Positions 34,171 to 42,049 of a DNA stretch of 64,000 nt are shown piece after piece. Origin of the DNA: UBA1563 sp037440065. GTDB taxonomy: Bacteria > Bacteroidota > Ignavibacteria > Ignavibacteriales > Ignavibacteriaceae. Under the pieces are notes generated by a model that was not told the origin of the DNA, made no database searches, and saw nothing but the letters and a program-made list of their open reading frames with translations. Location of the stretch: NCBI GenBank assembly GCA_037440065.1, contig JBBIUV010000015.1, forward strand, positions 620,001 to 684,000, written 5' to 3'. The translations under genes were made by a program, and so were the position numbers. The first letter of the stretch is position 1. Every line of letters begins with the position of its first letter.

Positions 34171-35917
34171 TTCGTTCTTCTTATTTATTCTTTTCTCCTC
34201 TTTACTTTTTCCGCAAACACCGCCGAAAATTACTTTTTCCGGGAATAAAGTCTTTTCAGAAAAAATTTTGTCTGCGGAATTATCCTCAGTAAATTTTTCC
34301 ACTCTTACCGACAGTAATAGAATTTATATTGATACTACTTTACAAAAATTATATAACAATGCCGGGTACTTTCATTTCAAGATCGATAGTATAAATCTGG
34401 TTCAAACTGAAGACAATCAAGTTAAAATTCTCAACTGCTTTCTGCAAGAAGGAGAACCAACATTTATGCACAGATTTATGCTTAGCGGAATTGATTCACT
34501 TTCCGAGAAAAATATTTTACGTGAAGCTGAAGATTTGGAAGAGACAATTTTTACAAAGCAAAAAATTGAGAATTATATTGAACTGATATTCAACGCCTTG
34601 GATGAAGAAGGTTATCCATTCACTAAAATAAACATTGAATCAATTTATTTTTTCAACGACTCCACTTCTCAGAAATATTATGCCGATGTTTATCTTTCAA
34701 TTAATAAAAATAAAGAAAGCCGCATTAATCGGTTTGAAATAACCGGGAATACAAAAACCAAAGACTACGTTATCATTCGCGAGTTAGGTTTGCACACTAA
34801 CGAAATGTATTCACAAAAGAAGATTGATGAAATTCCAAAACGATTAAACCGTCTCCGCTTTTTTGATCCCGTCTCTGAAGCGCAATTTTTTTTTTCGCAG
34901 AAGGATGAGGGAGTCTTAAAAATAGAAGTGAAAGAAAAAGAGACAAATAACTTCGACGGTATTATTGGATATCTTCCGGGCGATTCAAAAACAACAAGCG
35001 GTTATTTCTCCGGTTTATTAAATGTAAGTCTCCGCAATTTATTTGGAACCGGAAGAGCAGCCGCTTTCCGGTGGCAGAAGATTGACAGACTTTCCCAGGA
35101 ACTTGAATTAAAATACTTTGAGCCTTGGATGTTTGATTTCCCCTTTCATTTTAACTTGGGTTTATTTCAGAAAAAACAGGATAGCTCCTACGTACAGCGC
35201 AAATACAGCTTTGCGTTGGATTATTCTGCTACAAGCAATATAACTGTCTCAGGAACTGTTGATTACGAAAGAATCATTCCCTCTCTAAACGATTACGGAT
35301 TTATCTCAGTATTTAATGCTACATTAATTTCCACCGGGTTAACAGTAAAATATGATTCGCGTGACGATCCTTACTCACCGACGGAAGGGATTTATTTTTC
35401 AAATGCTTACATTTACACAAAAAAGAGCATAAATGGTCCTGTACAATTGATGACTGCTTCGACTGAAACAAAAGTAATTCATCAAAAAATTATTGCAGAT
35501 TTTAATATTTACGGTGAACTGTTTAAGCGCCAGGTTTTAGCGTTGGGCGTACACGGAAGAGAATTGCAAGGCCCGCAGGTAGAAATCTCCGACATGTTTT
35601 TATTGGGAGGAACAAATTCACTCCGCGGATATAGAGAAAATCAATTTCTTGCTTCACGCATTGCATGGACAAATCTGGAGTACCGGTTTCTTCTAACAAG
35701 GCGAACTTATGCCTTCTCCTTTTTTGATGCTGGATATTTTTTGCAAACAGCAAATGTAGAACGAAATATTTCCAGATCATCCGGGACAAAGATCGGTTAT
35801 GGTATCGGTCTTCATGTTGAAACGGGACTTGGTATTTTAAATGTTAATTTTGCTTTTGCAAAAGGAGATTCTTTCAGCGAGGGGAAAATACATTTTGGAA
35901 TTATTAATGAATTTTAG
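34154..35917 (+). CDS. BamA/TamA-family outer-membrane barrel protein
   Basis: A 587-residue Omp85-superfamily protein. Signal peptide: NSSFFLFILFSSLLFPQ. POTRA-like repeats occupy ~20-260 (KITFSGNKVFSEKILSAELS; INRFEITGNTKTKDYVIIRELGLHTNEMYSQKKIDEIPKRLNRL). The C-terminal barrel has KYDSRDDPYSPTEGIYF and the L6-type LLGGTNSLRGYRENQF motif, ending in Phe (IHFGIINEF). It is shorter than BamA (~750) and has fewer POTRA domains, so it may be a TamA-like or accessory assembly factor. Confidence 0.85.
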   Translation: MTRLNSSFFLFILFSSLLFPQTPPKITFSGNKVFSEKILSAELSSVNFSTLTDSNRIYIDTTLQKLYNNAGYFHFKIDSINLVQTEDNQVKILNCFLQEGEPTFMHRFMLSGIDSLSEKNILREAEDLEETIFTKQKIENYIELIFNALDEEGYPFTKINIESIYFFNDSTSQKYYADVYLSINKNKESRINRFEITGNTKTKDYVIIRELGLHTNEMYSQKKIDEIPKRLNRLRFFDPVSEAQFFFSQKDEGVLKIEVKEKETNNFDGIIGYLPGDSKTTSGYFSGLLNVSLRNLFGTGRAAAFRWQKIDRLSQELELKYFEPWMFDFPFHFNLGLFQKKQDSSYVQRKYSFALDYSATSNITVSGTVDYERIIPSLNDYGFISVFNATLISTGLTVKYDSRDDPYSPTEGIYFSNAYIYTKKSINGPVQLMTASTETKVIHQKIIADFNIYGELFKRQVLALGVHGRELQGPQVEISDMFLLGGTNSLRGYRENQFLASRIAWTNLEYRFLLTRRTYAFSFFDAGYFLQTANVERNISRSSGTKIGYGIGLHVETGLGILNVNFAFAKGDSFSEGKIHFGIINEF

Positions 35918-36763
35918 TTGATAAAAGAAGAGATTCACATAAACATTTTGAAAATTATAAGGCCAACTAATGTTGCAATAACTTTTTTTACTGTTATTGT
36001 CGCCGGATTTATTTGTTCCGGAAATAAAAGAGTTACCTTCGGAGTACTTTTCGCATCGTTTGCTGCAGCCGCAATAGCAGCTTCGGCAAATATTATTAAT
36101 GATTATTTTGATATTGAGATCGATAAGATCAATCGTCCTGAAAGAATTCTTGCAAGCAGGAAAATGAGTCCGCAAACGGCACTCATTTTTTATTTCTTTT
36201 TTGTTACAGCTGGAACGGCATTATCACTTCTTGTAAATATTACGGCTCTTTTTATCATACTTGGATCAGTTGTGCTAACGTTTTATTATTCTTATCAACT
36301 TAAGCAAATCCCCTTGTTAGGAAATATTGTCGTTGCCTTCTTTACAGGGATGGCTTTTTTATTCGGAGGTGTAGCGATGGGAAAATCTGAACCGGTTGTG
36401 TTCCCGTTTATTTTTGCGTTCACCGTAAACCTGATGAGAGAAATTGTGAAAGATATGGAGGACGCTGAGGGAGATGCAAAAGTTGGTGTTATTACGTTTC
36501 CAGTGAAGTTTGGATTTGAAAACGCGAAAACGCTTCTTTATGTTTTTGGACTTTTCTTGTTAATCGCCATGCTCATTCCATTTCTTTTAAAAATATATAC
36601 TGCAAAATATTTATTGGTCATCACGGTTGGAGTAGTTCCGATGCTGATTTATAGTATGTATATACTGCATAGAGAGCATGACAAAAAATCATTTGGCAGA
36701 GTAAGTTCTTTGCTTAAATGGCAAATGATTATAGGCTTATTTGCAATTTTGTTTGGCAAATGA
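35918..36763 (+). CDS. UbiA-family prenyltransferase
   Basis: A 281-residue membrane enzyme with a TTG start immediately after the previous stop. It has the Asp-rich motif NDYFDIEIDKINRPERIL and the second motif DMEDAEGDAKVGVITFPVKFG, with about eight helices. Its closest pattern is geranylgeranylglyceryl-phosphate or (di)geranylgeranyl transferases found in Bacteroidota, but menaquinone or heme-O type activity cannot be excluded. The stop overlaps the rnhB start (ATGA), so the genes are coupled. Confidence 0.85.
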   Translation: MIKEEIHINILKIIRPTNVAITFFTVIVAGFICSGNKRVTFGVLFASFAAAAIAASANIINDYFDIEIDKINRPERILASRKMSPQTALIFYFFFVTAGTALSLLVNITALFIILGSVVLTFYYSYQLKQIPLLGNIVVAFFTGMAFLFGGVAMGKSEPVVFPFIFAFTVNLMREIVKDMEDAEGDAKVGVITFPVKFGFENAKTLLYVFGLFLLIAMLIPFLLKIYTAKYLLVITVGVVPMLIYSMYILHREHDKKSFGRVSSLLKWQMIIGLFAILFGK

Positions 36764-37374
36764 AAAAGTTTGACGATTCATTCCGCACTGAAGAAATTCA
36801 ATTGATTGCTGGAGTTGATGAAGCCGGGCGGGGCCCTTTAGCTGGTCCCGTTGTTGCGGCCGCAATCGTTTTTCATCCAACAACATTTATAGTGGGAGTA
36901 AATGATTCCAAAAAACTTTCTCATCTCCAACGGGAAAAACTTTTTGATTTAATAACTGAACAAGCTTTATCCTTTGCCTATGAAGTTATTCCTCACACAA
37001 TCATTGAAGAGATAAATATTTTGCAAGCATCGCTTCTAGCGATGAAAAAGTCTGTGGAAAAGTTGAAGACTTCTCCTCATCTCATTCTGATTGACGGAAA
37101 TAAAACATTCCAGACCGATGTAGCAAAGAAAGCTATTGTGAAGGGAGATGCAAAATCTTTTTCGATTGCCGCCGCATCGATCATAGCTAAAGTTATTCGT
37201 GATGAAATTATGGTTAAGTTATCTGCTGAATATCCGGTTTATAAATGGGAGAAGAATAAGGGATATGCAACTGTAGAGCATATAGCCGCAGTAAAGAAAT
37301 ATGGCGCATCGCCTTATCACCGAAAAACTTTTTTAAGAAAGATTTTAGGAGGACAACTTGCTATCTTCAACTAA
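36760..37374 (+). CDS. rnhB: Ribonuclease HII
   Basis: A 204-residue nuclease that removes ribonucleotides from DNA. The start at 36760 (ATGA overlap with the UbiA gene) is preferred to 36718, which would lie deep in the upstream gene. Active-site motif GVDEAGRGPLAGPVVAAAIVF carries the DEAG acid pair; LILIDGNKTF and KGDAKSFSIAAASIIAKVIRD hold the other two acids. The C-terminus has WEKNKGYATVEH. The final codons overlap the beginning of yraN. Confidence 0.96.
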   Translation: MKKFDDSFRTEEIQLIAGVDEAGRGPLAGPVVAAAIVFHPTTFIVGVNDSKKLSHLQREKLFDLITEQALSFAYEVIPHTIIEEINILQASLLAMKKSVEKLKTSPHLILIDGNKTFQTDVAKKAIVKGDAKSFSIAAASIIAKVIRDEIMVKLSAEYPVYKWEKNKGYATVEHIAAVKKYGASPYHRKTFLRKILGGQLAIFN

Positions 37375-37714
37375 AGAAAAATGAAAGGAAGGAGAAGATC
37401 TTGCCGTTTCTTTTCTTTTAGAAAAAGGATTTGAGATCATCGAACGGAATTACCGTTACGGGAAAGGGGAAATCGACGTCATTGCAAGAGATAAGCAATA
37501 TCTTGTTTTTGTTGAAGTAAAATCGCGAGAAAGTTTGGAATACGGCAAACCGGAGGAGGCAATAACCAAAAGAAAAATAAGTCAGATCAGAAAAATTGCC
37601 GAAGCCTATCTCGCTGAAAAAAACATCACTGATGAAAATATAAGATTTGATGTTGTTGCTATTTTGTTCATTGGCGGTGAGACAACAATCAACTATTATG
37701 AGAATGCTTTCTAA
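37358..37714 (+). pseudogene. yraN: yraN (UPF0102) interrupted by an in-frame TGA
   Basis: TTG at 37358 has a perfect AGGAGG (37347-37352) five bases upstream and overlaps the end of rnhB, the usual rnhB-yraN order. The frame reads LSSTKEK, then TGA at 37382-37384, then KEGEDLAVSFLLEKGFEIIE and on to TAA at 37714. After the TGA the YraN domain is intact: the nuclease-like GEIDVIARD and VFVEVKSR. The expected residue at the stop is Gly (GKEGEDLA), so GGA to TGA, one base, explains it. No alternative ATG/GTG/TTG follows in frame before the conserved core. It may be a recent nonsense mutation or a read error; programmed recoding is unlikely. Confidence 0.85.
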
Positions 37715-37804
37715 GCTTTTCCATGAGTGGGTTTCTTGGGTAAACATTTTTTCTTATTTTTATCTTAACAAAAGAAAAGAATCTAACGTAACCGATATTA
37801 ATAA

Positions 37805-38599
37805 TTGAAAAATCTTGTAAAAAAACATAGCGCTGCGTATAACAACTTTTCCGGCTTCCTTTTTGGTGTGGGGCAATTCTTCGAATTCTGCTTCCGATTT
37901 CTCAAAAATGTCTTTATGCCTCCATATGAATTTCACGAAATAAAAAAACACATGGATGAACTCGGCGTTAAAACACTCCCGATCGTAAGCGTAACAGGTT
38001 TTATCATTGGGGTTGTACTTGCGCTGCAAAGTCAGCCGATCATGGCAAGGTTTGGCGCTGAATCATTTTTACCTGCAATGGTTTCACTTTCGGTGGTTAG
38101 AGAATTGGGTCCCGTTATTACCGCGTTAATTTTTGCAGGTAGGGTAAGCTCCGGAATTGGTGCAGAACTCGGTTCCATGCGGGTAACCGAGCAGATCGAT
38201 GCGATGGAAGTTTCTGCGATTGATCCTTTCCGCTATTTGGTGGTTACGAGAGTTACTGCTTGCGCATTGATCCTACCGATGTTAACGTTATATGTTGTCT
38301 TCTTAGCTATCTTTGGCGGCTATCTTGCAATGATTCTTTCACAAAGTATGTCGTTACAGCTTTATGTGGTTTCGGTTGTAGAGGCAATTAAGTTCGGGGA
38401 TATTATTCCCGGGGTTGGTAAAACCTTTTTCTTTGGATTTATCGTTGGAATAGTTGGTGCATTCAAAGGATACAATGCAGACAAAGGAACCGAAGGCGTA
38501 GGCAAAGCTTCAACCACTTCTGTGGTTCTTTCATCGTTGTTAATTTTAGTTACCGATACGGTACTTGTAAAACTTACGTTGTGGATATGGCCGACGTAG
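37805..38599 (+). CDS. mlaE: MlaE-type ABC transporter permease
   Basis: A 264-residue inner-membrane permease (TTG start) of the retrograde phospholipid transport system. Signature: VRELGPVITALIFAGRVSSGIGAELGSMRVTEQIDAMEVSAIDPFRYLV, with five to six helices and FGFIVGIVGAFKGYNADKGTEGVGKA, all typical of MlaE. It is the first of three co-directional genes (permease, ATPase, MCE protein) with overlaps or short gaps, the core of an Mla/MCE lipid transporter between the membranes. Confidence 0.93.
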   Translation: MKNLVKKHSAAYNNFSGFLFGVGQFFEFCFRFLKNVFMPPYEFHEIKKHMDELGVKTLPIVSVTGFIIGVVLALQSQPIMARFGAESFLPAMVSLSVVRELGPVITALIFAGRVSSGIGAELGSMRVTEQIDAMEVSAIDPFRYLVVTRVTACALILPMLTLYVVFLAIFGGYLAMILSQSMSLQLYVVSVVEAIKFGDIIPGVGKTFFFGFIVGIVGAFKGYNADKGTEGVGKASTTSVVLSSLLILVTDTVLVKLTLWIWPT

Positions 38600-39336
38600 C
38601 ATTTGTAAAAATATCACACATTTCAAAAGCGTTCGGAGACTTTGTTGTTCTCGATGATGTTTCGCTTTCTGTGAACCATGGAGAAAATCTTGTTGTTTTC
38701 GGAAAAAGCGGAACAGGTAAAAGCGTTCTCTTAAAATGTATGGTACAACTTTTAATTCCGGATAGTGGGGAAGTTTTTATAGACGGGAAAAATGTTCACA
38801 ATATTTCTTTTAAAGAATTGCAGGAACTTAGAAAAAATATCGGGTTCCTTTTCCAAAGTGCAGCGTTGTACGATTCAATGTCGGTAAGGGAAAATCTTGC
38901 TTTCCCTTTGATACGAAATTTCTTCTTTACTAAACAAGAAGTTGAAGCGAAAGTAAAACGGGCGTTGGAAATGGTCTCGCTTGAACATGCCATCGATAAA
39001 ATGCCTTCGGAGCTTTCCGGCGGAATGCGTAAACGGATTGGACTTGCCCGTTCTATAATTACCGAACCGAAATTAATGTTGTATGATGAACCAACAACGG
39101 GACTTGATCCGATCACAACAAAAGAGATAAGTCGGTTAATAAGAGATTTGCAGAACCAATTGGAGATGACCTCAATAATTATCACACATGATTTAGCCTG
39201 TGCACAGATTATTTCTGATAGAGCGGTAGTCTTAGACAAAGGGAAAATAAAATATGAAGGAAGCTTGAAGGAATTGACCGCTTCAACCGATCCTTTTTTG
39301 CATGATTTTTTTACTAATGAAATAAAAGAAGATTAG
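38581..39336 (+). CDS. mlaF: MlaF-type ABC transporter ATPase
   Basis: A 251-residue ABC ATPase. Walker A GKSGTGKSVLLK, Q-loop LFQSAALYDSMSVRENLAFPL, signature LSGGMRKRIGLARSI, Walker B LMLYDEPTTGLDP, H-loop IITHDL. 'GMRKR' in the signature is characteristic of the MlaF/Mkl group. The GTG at 38581 gives a 19-bp overlap with mlaE; an ATG at 38587 is also possible. It powers lipid movement with MlaE and the MCE protein downstream. Confidence 0.95.
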   Translation: MDMADVAFVKISHISKAFGDFVVLDDVSLSVNHGENLVVFGKSGTGKSVLLKCMVQLLIPDSGEVFIDGKNVHNISFKELQELRKNIGFLFQSAALYDSMSVRENLAFPLIRNFFFTKQEVEAKVKRALEMVSLEHAIDKMPSELSGGMRKRIGLARSIITEPKLMLYDEPTTGLDPITTKEISRLIRDLQNQLEMTSIIITHDLACAQIISDRAVVLDKGKIKYEGSLKELTASTDPFLHDFFTNEIKED

Positions 39337-39346
39337 CGGAGTTTTT

Positions 39347-40393
39347 ATGGAATCAAAAGGCAGCACCATCAGATTGGGAATTTTTATTCTCATTGGGTCG
39401 ATCCTTTTTCTCGTAGCAGTTTTTCTGTTGGGAAACAAGCAAGCCCTCTTTGCTTCTACTTTTGAAGTGAAGGCATATTTCTCAACCATTGAAGGATTGC
39501 GCAAAGGAGCTCCCGTACGTCTCAGCGGTATTGAAGTTGGGAATGTAAATGACTTGAGAATTATGAGAGATTCCATGGCCCGGGTTGAAGTAACGCTTCG
39601 TCTCGTATCGGATATTAAACCTTTCATAAAAGAAGATATGCGCGCTTCAATAGAGACCGAGGGACTTGTTGGAAACAAGGTGATTGTTTTGCACGTCGGT
39701 TCTACAGCTTCAAAACAAGTTGAAAGCGGCGGAACAATTAGGGCTGATGATCCTTTAAATTTTGGTGCACTAGTGAATGAAGCAAAAGGAACGCTTGAAT
39801 ACACAAAAGATATGGCGCGTAATCTTGCAGAAATTGTAGGCAAAGTAAATAACGGTTCCGGCTCGATAGGAAAACTTGTAAATAACGATGATCTTTATAA
39901 CAACACCAACAGATTAATTGTTACGGCTGATAGAAGTCTCGGCTCTATTTCTTATAAACTTGATACCCTAGCAAACGTAGTTAATACGCTGGGAACCGAT
40001 GTTCAGTCGGTGGTCCGAAATGTTGACCATTCGGTTAAAGGAATTGATGAACTTATTAATAGTGTGCAGAGCGGAAAAGGAGTTTTGGGGAAAATGCTTT
40101 CCGATAAATCGCCGCTCGATAGTTCTCTTGCTTCGGTGTTCGCAAATCTCATAAAAATAACCGAAGAAACTAAATTGGGAACCGAACGCTTCTCGGAAAA
40201 CATGGAGGCGTTAAAATATAATTGGCTCTTTAAGAGTTACTTTGAACAACGGGGAATGTATGATAAACCCGGTTACGAAATGAAGCTTGATAAATTTTTA
40301 GAAGATATTAATACCCGCATCAAGATTCTTGATGACCGAATCAAAAAGCTTAACAGTTTAATGAATGAGAAAAAGTTAGAAAGTGTGAATTAA
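39347..40393 (+). CDS. mlaD: MCE-domain protein, MlaD-type
   Basis: A 348-residue membrane-anchored periplasmic protein. One N-terminal helix (IRLGIFILIGSILFLVAVFLLG), then an MCE domain (FEVKAYFSTIEGLRKGAPVRLSGIEVGNVNDLRI...VIVLHVGSTASKQVESGGTI) and a long helical C-terminal part. It is longer than E. coli MlaD (183 aa), as usual for this phylum. MCE rings carry lipids between membranes. It starts 10 bp after the ATPase gene. No MlaB or MlaC gene follows in the window. Confidence 0.92.
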   Translation: MESKGSTIRLGIFILIGSILFLVAVFLLGNKQALFASTFEVKAYFSTIEGLRKGAPVRLSGIEVGNVNDLRIMRDSMARVEVTLRLVSDIKPFIKEDMRASIETEGLVGNKVIVLHVGSTASKQVESGGTIRADDPLNFGALVNEAKGTLEYTKDMARNLAEIVGKVNNGSGSIGKLVNNDDLYNNTNRLIVTADRSLGSISYKLDTLANVVNTLGTDVQSVVRNVDHSVKGIDELINSVQSGKGVLGKMLSDKSPLDSSLASVFANLIKITEETKLGTERFSENMEALKYNWLFKSYFEQRGMYDKPGYEMKLDKFLEDINTRIKILDDRIKKLNSLMNEKKLESVN

Positions 40394-40457
40394 TTCATGC
40401 TGCAGGTTTGAGTGAAATTTATGCTAAGCATATTATAAAATAATTTGTCATCACAAT

Positions 40458-40970
40458 ATGAACCTAATGGATAAAAACGGCAACAAGCAAAGAAATTTTT
40501 TTATTTTTTTTCGACTTCTTCTTAAAATTCCTGTTCCATGGGTATTCCTCTTAGCTTATCTAATAGGGGTAGGAATGCAGTCTCTTTTCCAACCTTGGAG
40601 CGTTTCTGATGAAGTGAAAAACATAAGTTTAATTACCGGTATCATTTTGTTTGCAACAGGGGGCATATTTGCAGGATGGAGTTTGTTTATATTCCACAAA
40701 GCTTCTACCACCACAACTCCCGGTGAAAAATCAGTGGCTCTTATTAAACGTGGCCCCTACAAAATAAGCCGCAATCCAATGTATATAAGTTTAACACTCG
40801 CTTATCTTGGCGAAGCAGGAATGCTTGCCCAACTATGGCCGTTGTTGCTTCTGTTTTTTACTTTAGCTTACATACAGCGGATTGTAATTCCGCTGGAAGA
40901 AAGTAAACTAAAAGAAGTTTTCGGGGAAGAGTATGAGCGGTATTGTTCTGCCGTCAGAAGATGGATATGA
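40458..40970 (+). CDS. Isoprenylcysteine carboxyl methyltransferase-family protein
   Basis: A 170-residue protein with four hydrophobic helices and the ICMT/PEMT-like core: LIKRGPYKISRNPMYISLTLAYLGEAG, then PLEESKLKEVFGEEYERYCSAVRRWI. The RNPMY and EE...Y..Y motifs bind SAM in integral-membrane methyltransferases. Bacterial members have poorly known substrates, probably lipids or isoprenoids. It is a single gene after the mla unit. Confidence 0.85.
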   Translation: MNLMDKNGNKQRNFFIFFRLLLKIPVPWVFLLAYLIGVGMQSLFQPWSVSDEVKNISLITGIILFATGGIFAGWSLFIFHKASTTTTPGEKSVALIKRGPYKISRNPMYISLTLAYLGEAGMLAQLWPLLLLFFTLAYIQRIVIPLEESKLKEVFGEEYERYCSAVRRWI

Positions 40971-41085
40971 GTTAATTACTTCTTGAGGTATAAATCAATA
41001 AATAAAAGAATTGTCACACACTATCTTGATAAATAAATCCCAGCCTTCCACCGAGACAGATGGACGGAATATCAATGAAACAAAT

Positions 41086-41142
41086 AGACTGATTGATGAG
41101 AAAGCTGTTTTTCCTCCAGTCGCGCAGCCGCTCAATCAGTCT
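41086..41142. repeat. Inverted repeat in a gene-free stretch
   Basis: AGACTGATTGA/TCAATCAGTCT, 11 perfect pairs with a 35-nt interior. It lies in the 516-bp gap 40971-41486, otherwise without a reading frame of note in its first half. It could be a relic of a small mobile element end or a structured RNA. Confidence 0.5.
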
Positions 41143-41257
41143 CCCTAAATTAATTGATTTTTGTTGTTCTAAAAAAATATTTTAATTTTGTTCACAAGAA
41201 CCGCATTTAAAAGAAAATTTTAAGCGCGGGGTTAAAACGGAAATGGTTTTCAACATT

Positions 41258-41390
41258 AGAGGAGGTTCTGTTTGATGTCCATACACCTAAAAATTACCAA
41301 CTGTAAAAACAAATACAGTTAGGTAGAGAACTAATTGCTTAAGCCGGTACACCCGCAACAATGCGCTTACAAAAAGGGGCAGTTAGTTCT
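41258..41390 (+). ncRNA. Candidate structured leader with short peptide
   Basis: AGAGGAGG (41258-41265) precedes a 15-codon frame from ATG 41275 to TAG 41322 (MSIHLKITNCKNKYS). Its second half lies in hairpin 1 (ACC-AACTGTA/TACAGTT-A-GGT, 41297-41322). Hairpin 2 follows: AGAACTAATTG/CAGTTAGTTCT with one G-U (41327-41390), 11 pairs and a structured loop. The gene at 41487 is about 95 bp downstream. The set resembles a leader-peptide attenuator or other cis RNA, or a decayed element; none of the known riboswitch motifs I know was recognised. Confidence 0.35.
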
Positions 41391-41486
41391 TAATCCAATC
41401 CAAGTAAATCAAAAAAATTATTCCAAGATGCTGTTGTAGACTCGAAATGACTGTCACTTTAAATTGGTTAGCATTAAGTAATAATC

Positions 41487-41993
41487 ATGCAAACAGAATT
41501 AGAACACATATTAATAAGCACATATAAAGATGGGATGATAGATTATATGGATTCTCATCCAGAAGCCTATGAAGAAGCGGTTCAATTAGCAATATCTGAC
41601 AAGCAGCCATTTGCCTGGCGTGCAGCCTGGTTGCTATGGAGCTGCATGGAAGAGAATGACGGGCGGATAAAACCGTATATAAAAGATATTGTTAATGTTG
41701 TTAAATCAAAAAATGACGGACATCAAAGGGAATTGCTAAAAATACTTTTACTCATGAACATTGATAAAAAGTATGAAGGGATATTATTTAATCTTTGTAT
41801 GATTGTCTGGGAAGAGATAAACAAAACTCCCTCGGTAAGAATGACGGCTTTTAAGTTCATCTTAAAGCTTGTAAAAAAACATCCGGAATTGTCCAACGAG
41901 ATAACCTTTCTTTTACAAGAGAGATATTTAGACACGTTATCTCCCGGTGTAAGAAAATCTATTTCAAAGATGAAGAAGGAAGATGTTTTTTAG
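41487..41993 (+). CDS. Hypothetical helical (HEAT-like) protein
   Basis: A 168-residue all-helical cytosolic protein. Repeating amphipathic helices (QPFAWRAAWLLWSCMEENDGRI; QRELLKILLLMNIDKKYEGILFNLC; SVRMTAFKFILKLVKKHPELSNEIT) resemble HEAT/ARM-type repeats. The profile is like small HEAT-like hypothetical proteins in Bacteroidota, but no named family was recognised. It sits alone between a structured 516-bp gap and a fragment of a T9SS sorting domain, a setting that suggests accessory DNA. Confidence 0.65.
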   Translation: MQTELEHILISTYKDGMIDYMDSHPEAYEEAVQLAISDKQPFAWRAAWLLWSCMEENDGRIKPYIKDIVNVVKSKNDGHQRELLKILLLMNIDKKYEGILFNLCMIVWEEINKTPSVRMTAFKFILKLVKKHPELSNEITFLLQERYLDTLSPGVRKSISKMKKEDVF

Positions 41994-41997
41994 TTGT

Positions 41998-42036
41998 GAA
42001 TTTGTGCAGACGAGGAAAATGATTTTAATCAAGTAA
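41998..42036 (+). pseudogene. Relic of a T9SS C-terminal sorting domain
   Basis: Twelve codons plus stop: EFVQTRKMILIK then TAA. The intact T9SS gene at 43334 ends in DFVQTKKMILLR, and the DNA matches it closely (GTGCAGACGA-GAAAATGATTTT is shared). It begins in another frame just after the helical protein's stop and has no body. Probably the leftover 3' end of a deleted T9SS cargo gene. Confidence 0.7.
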
Positions 42037-42049
42037 AATTAGGAGAGTT

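Noticed and set aside
37382..37384. Selenocysteine or programmed read-through at the yraN TGA
   Set aside because: The site aligns with a Gly in the family, no downstream stem-loop typical of a bacterial SECIS was noted, and YraN has no known Sec form. A nonsense change is simpler.
38796..39239. Minus-strand 147-codon frame inside mlaF
   Set aside because: A shadow of a strongly conserved ABC ATPase gene.
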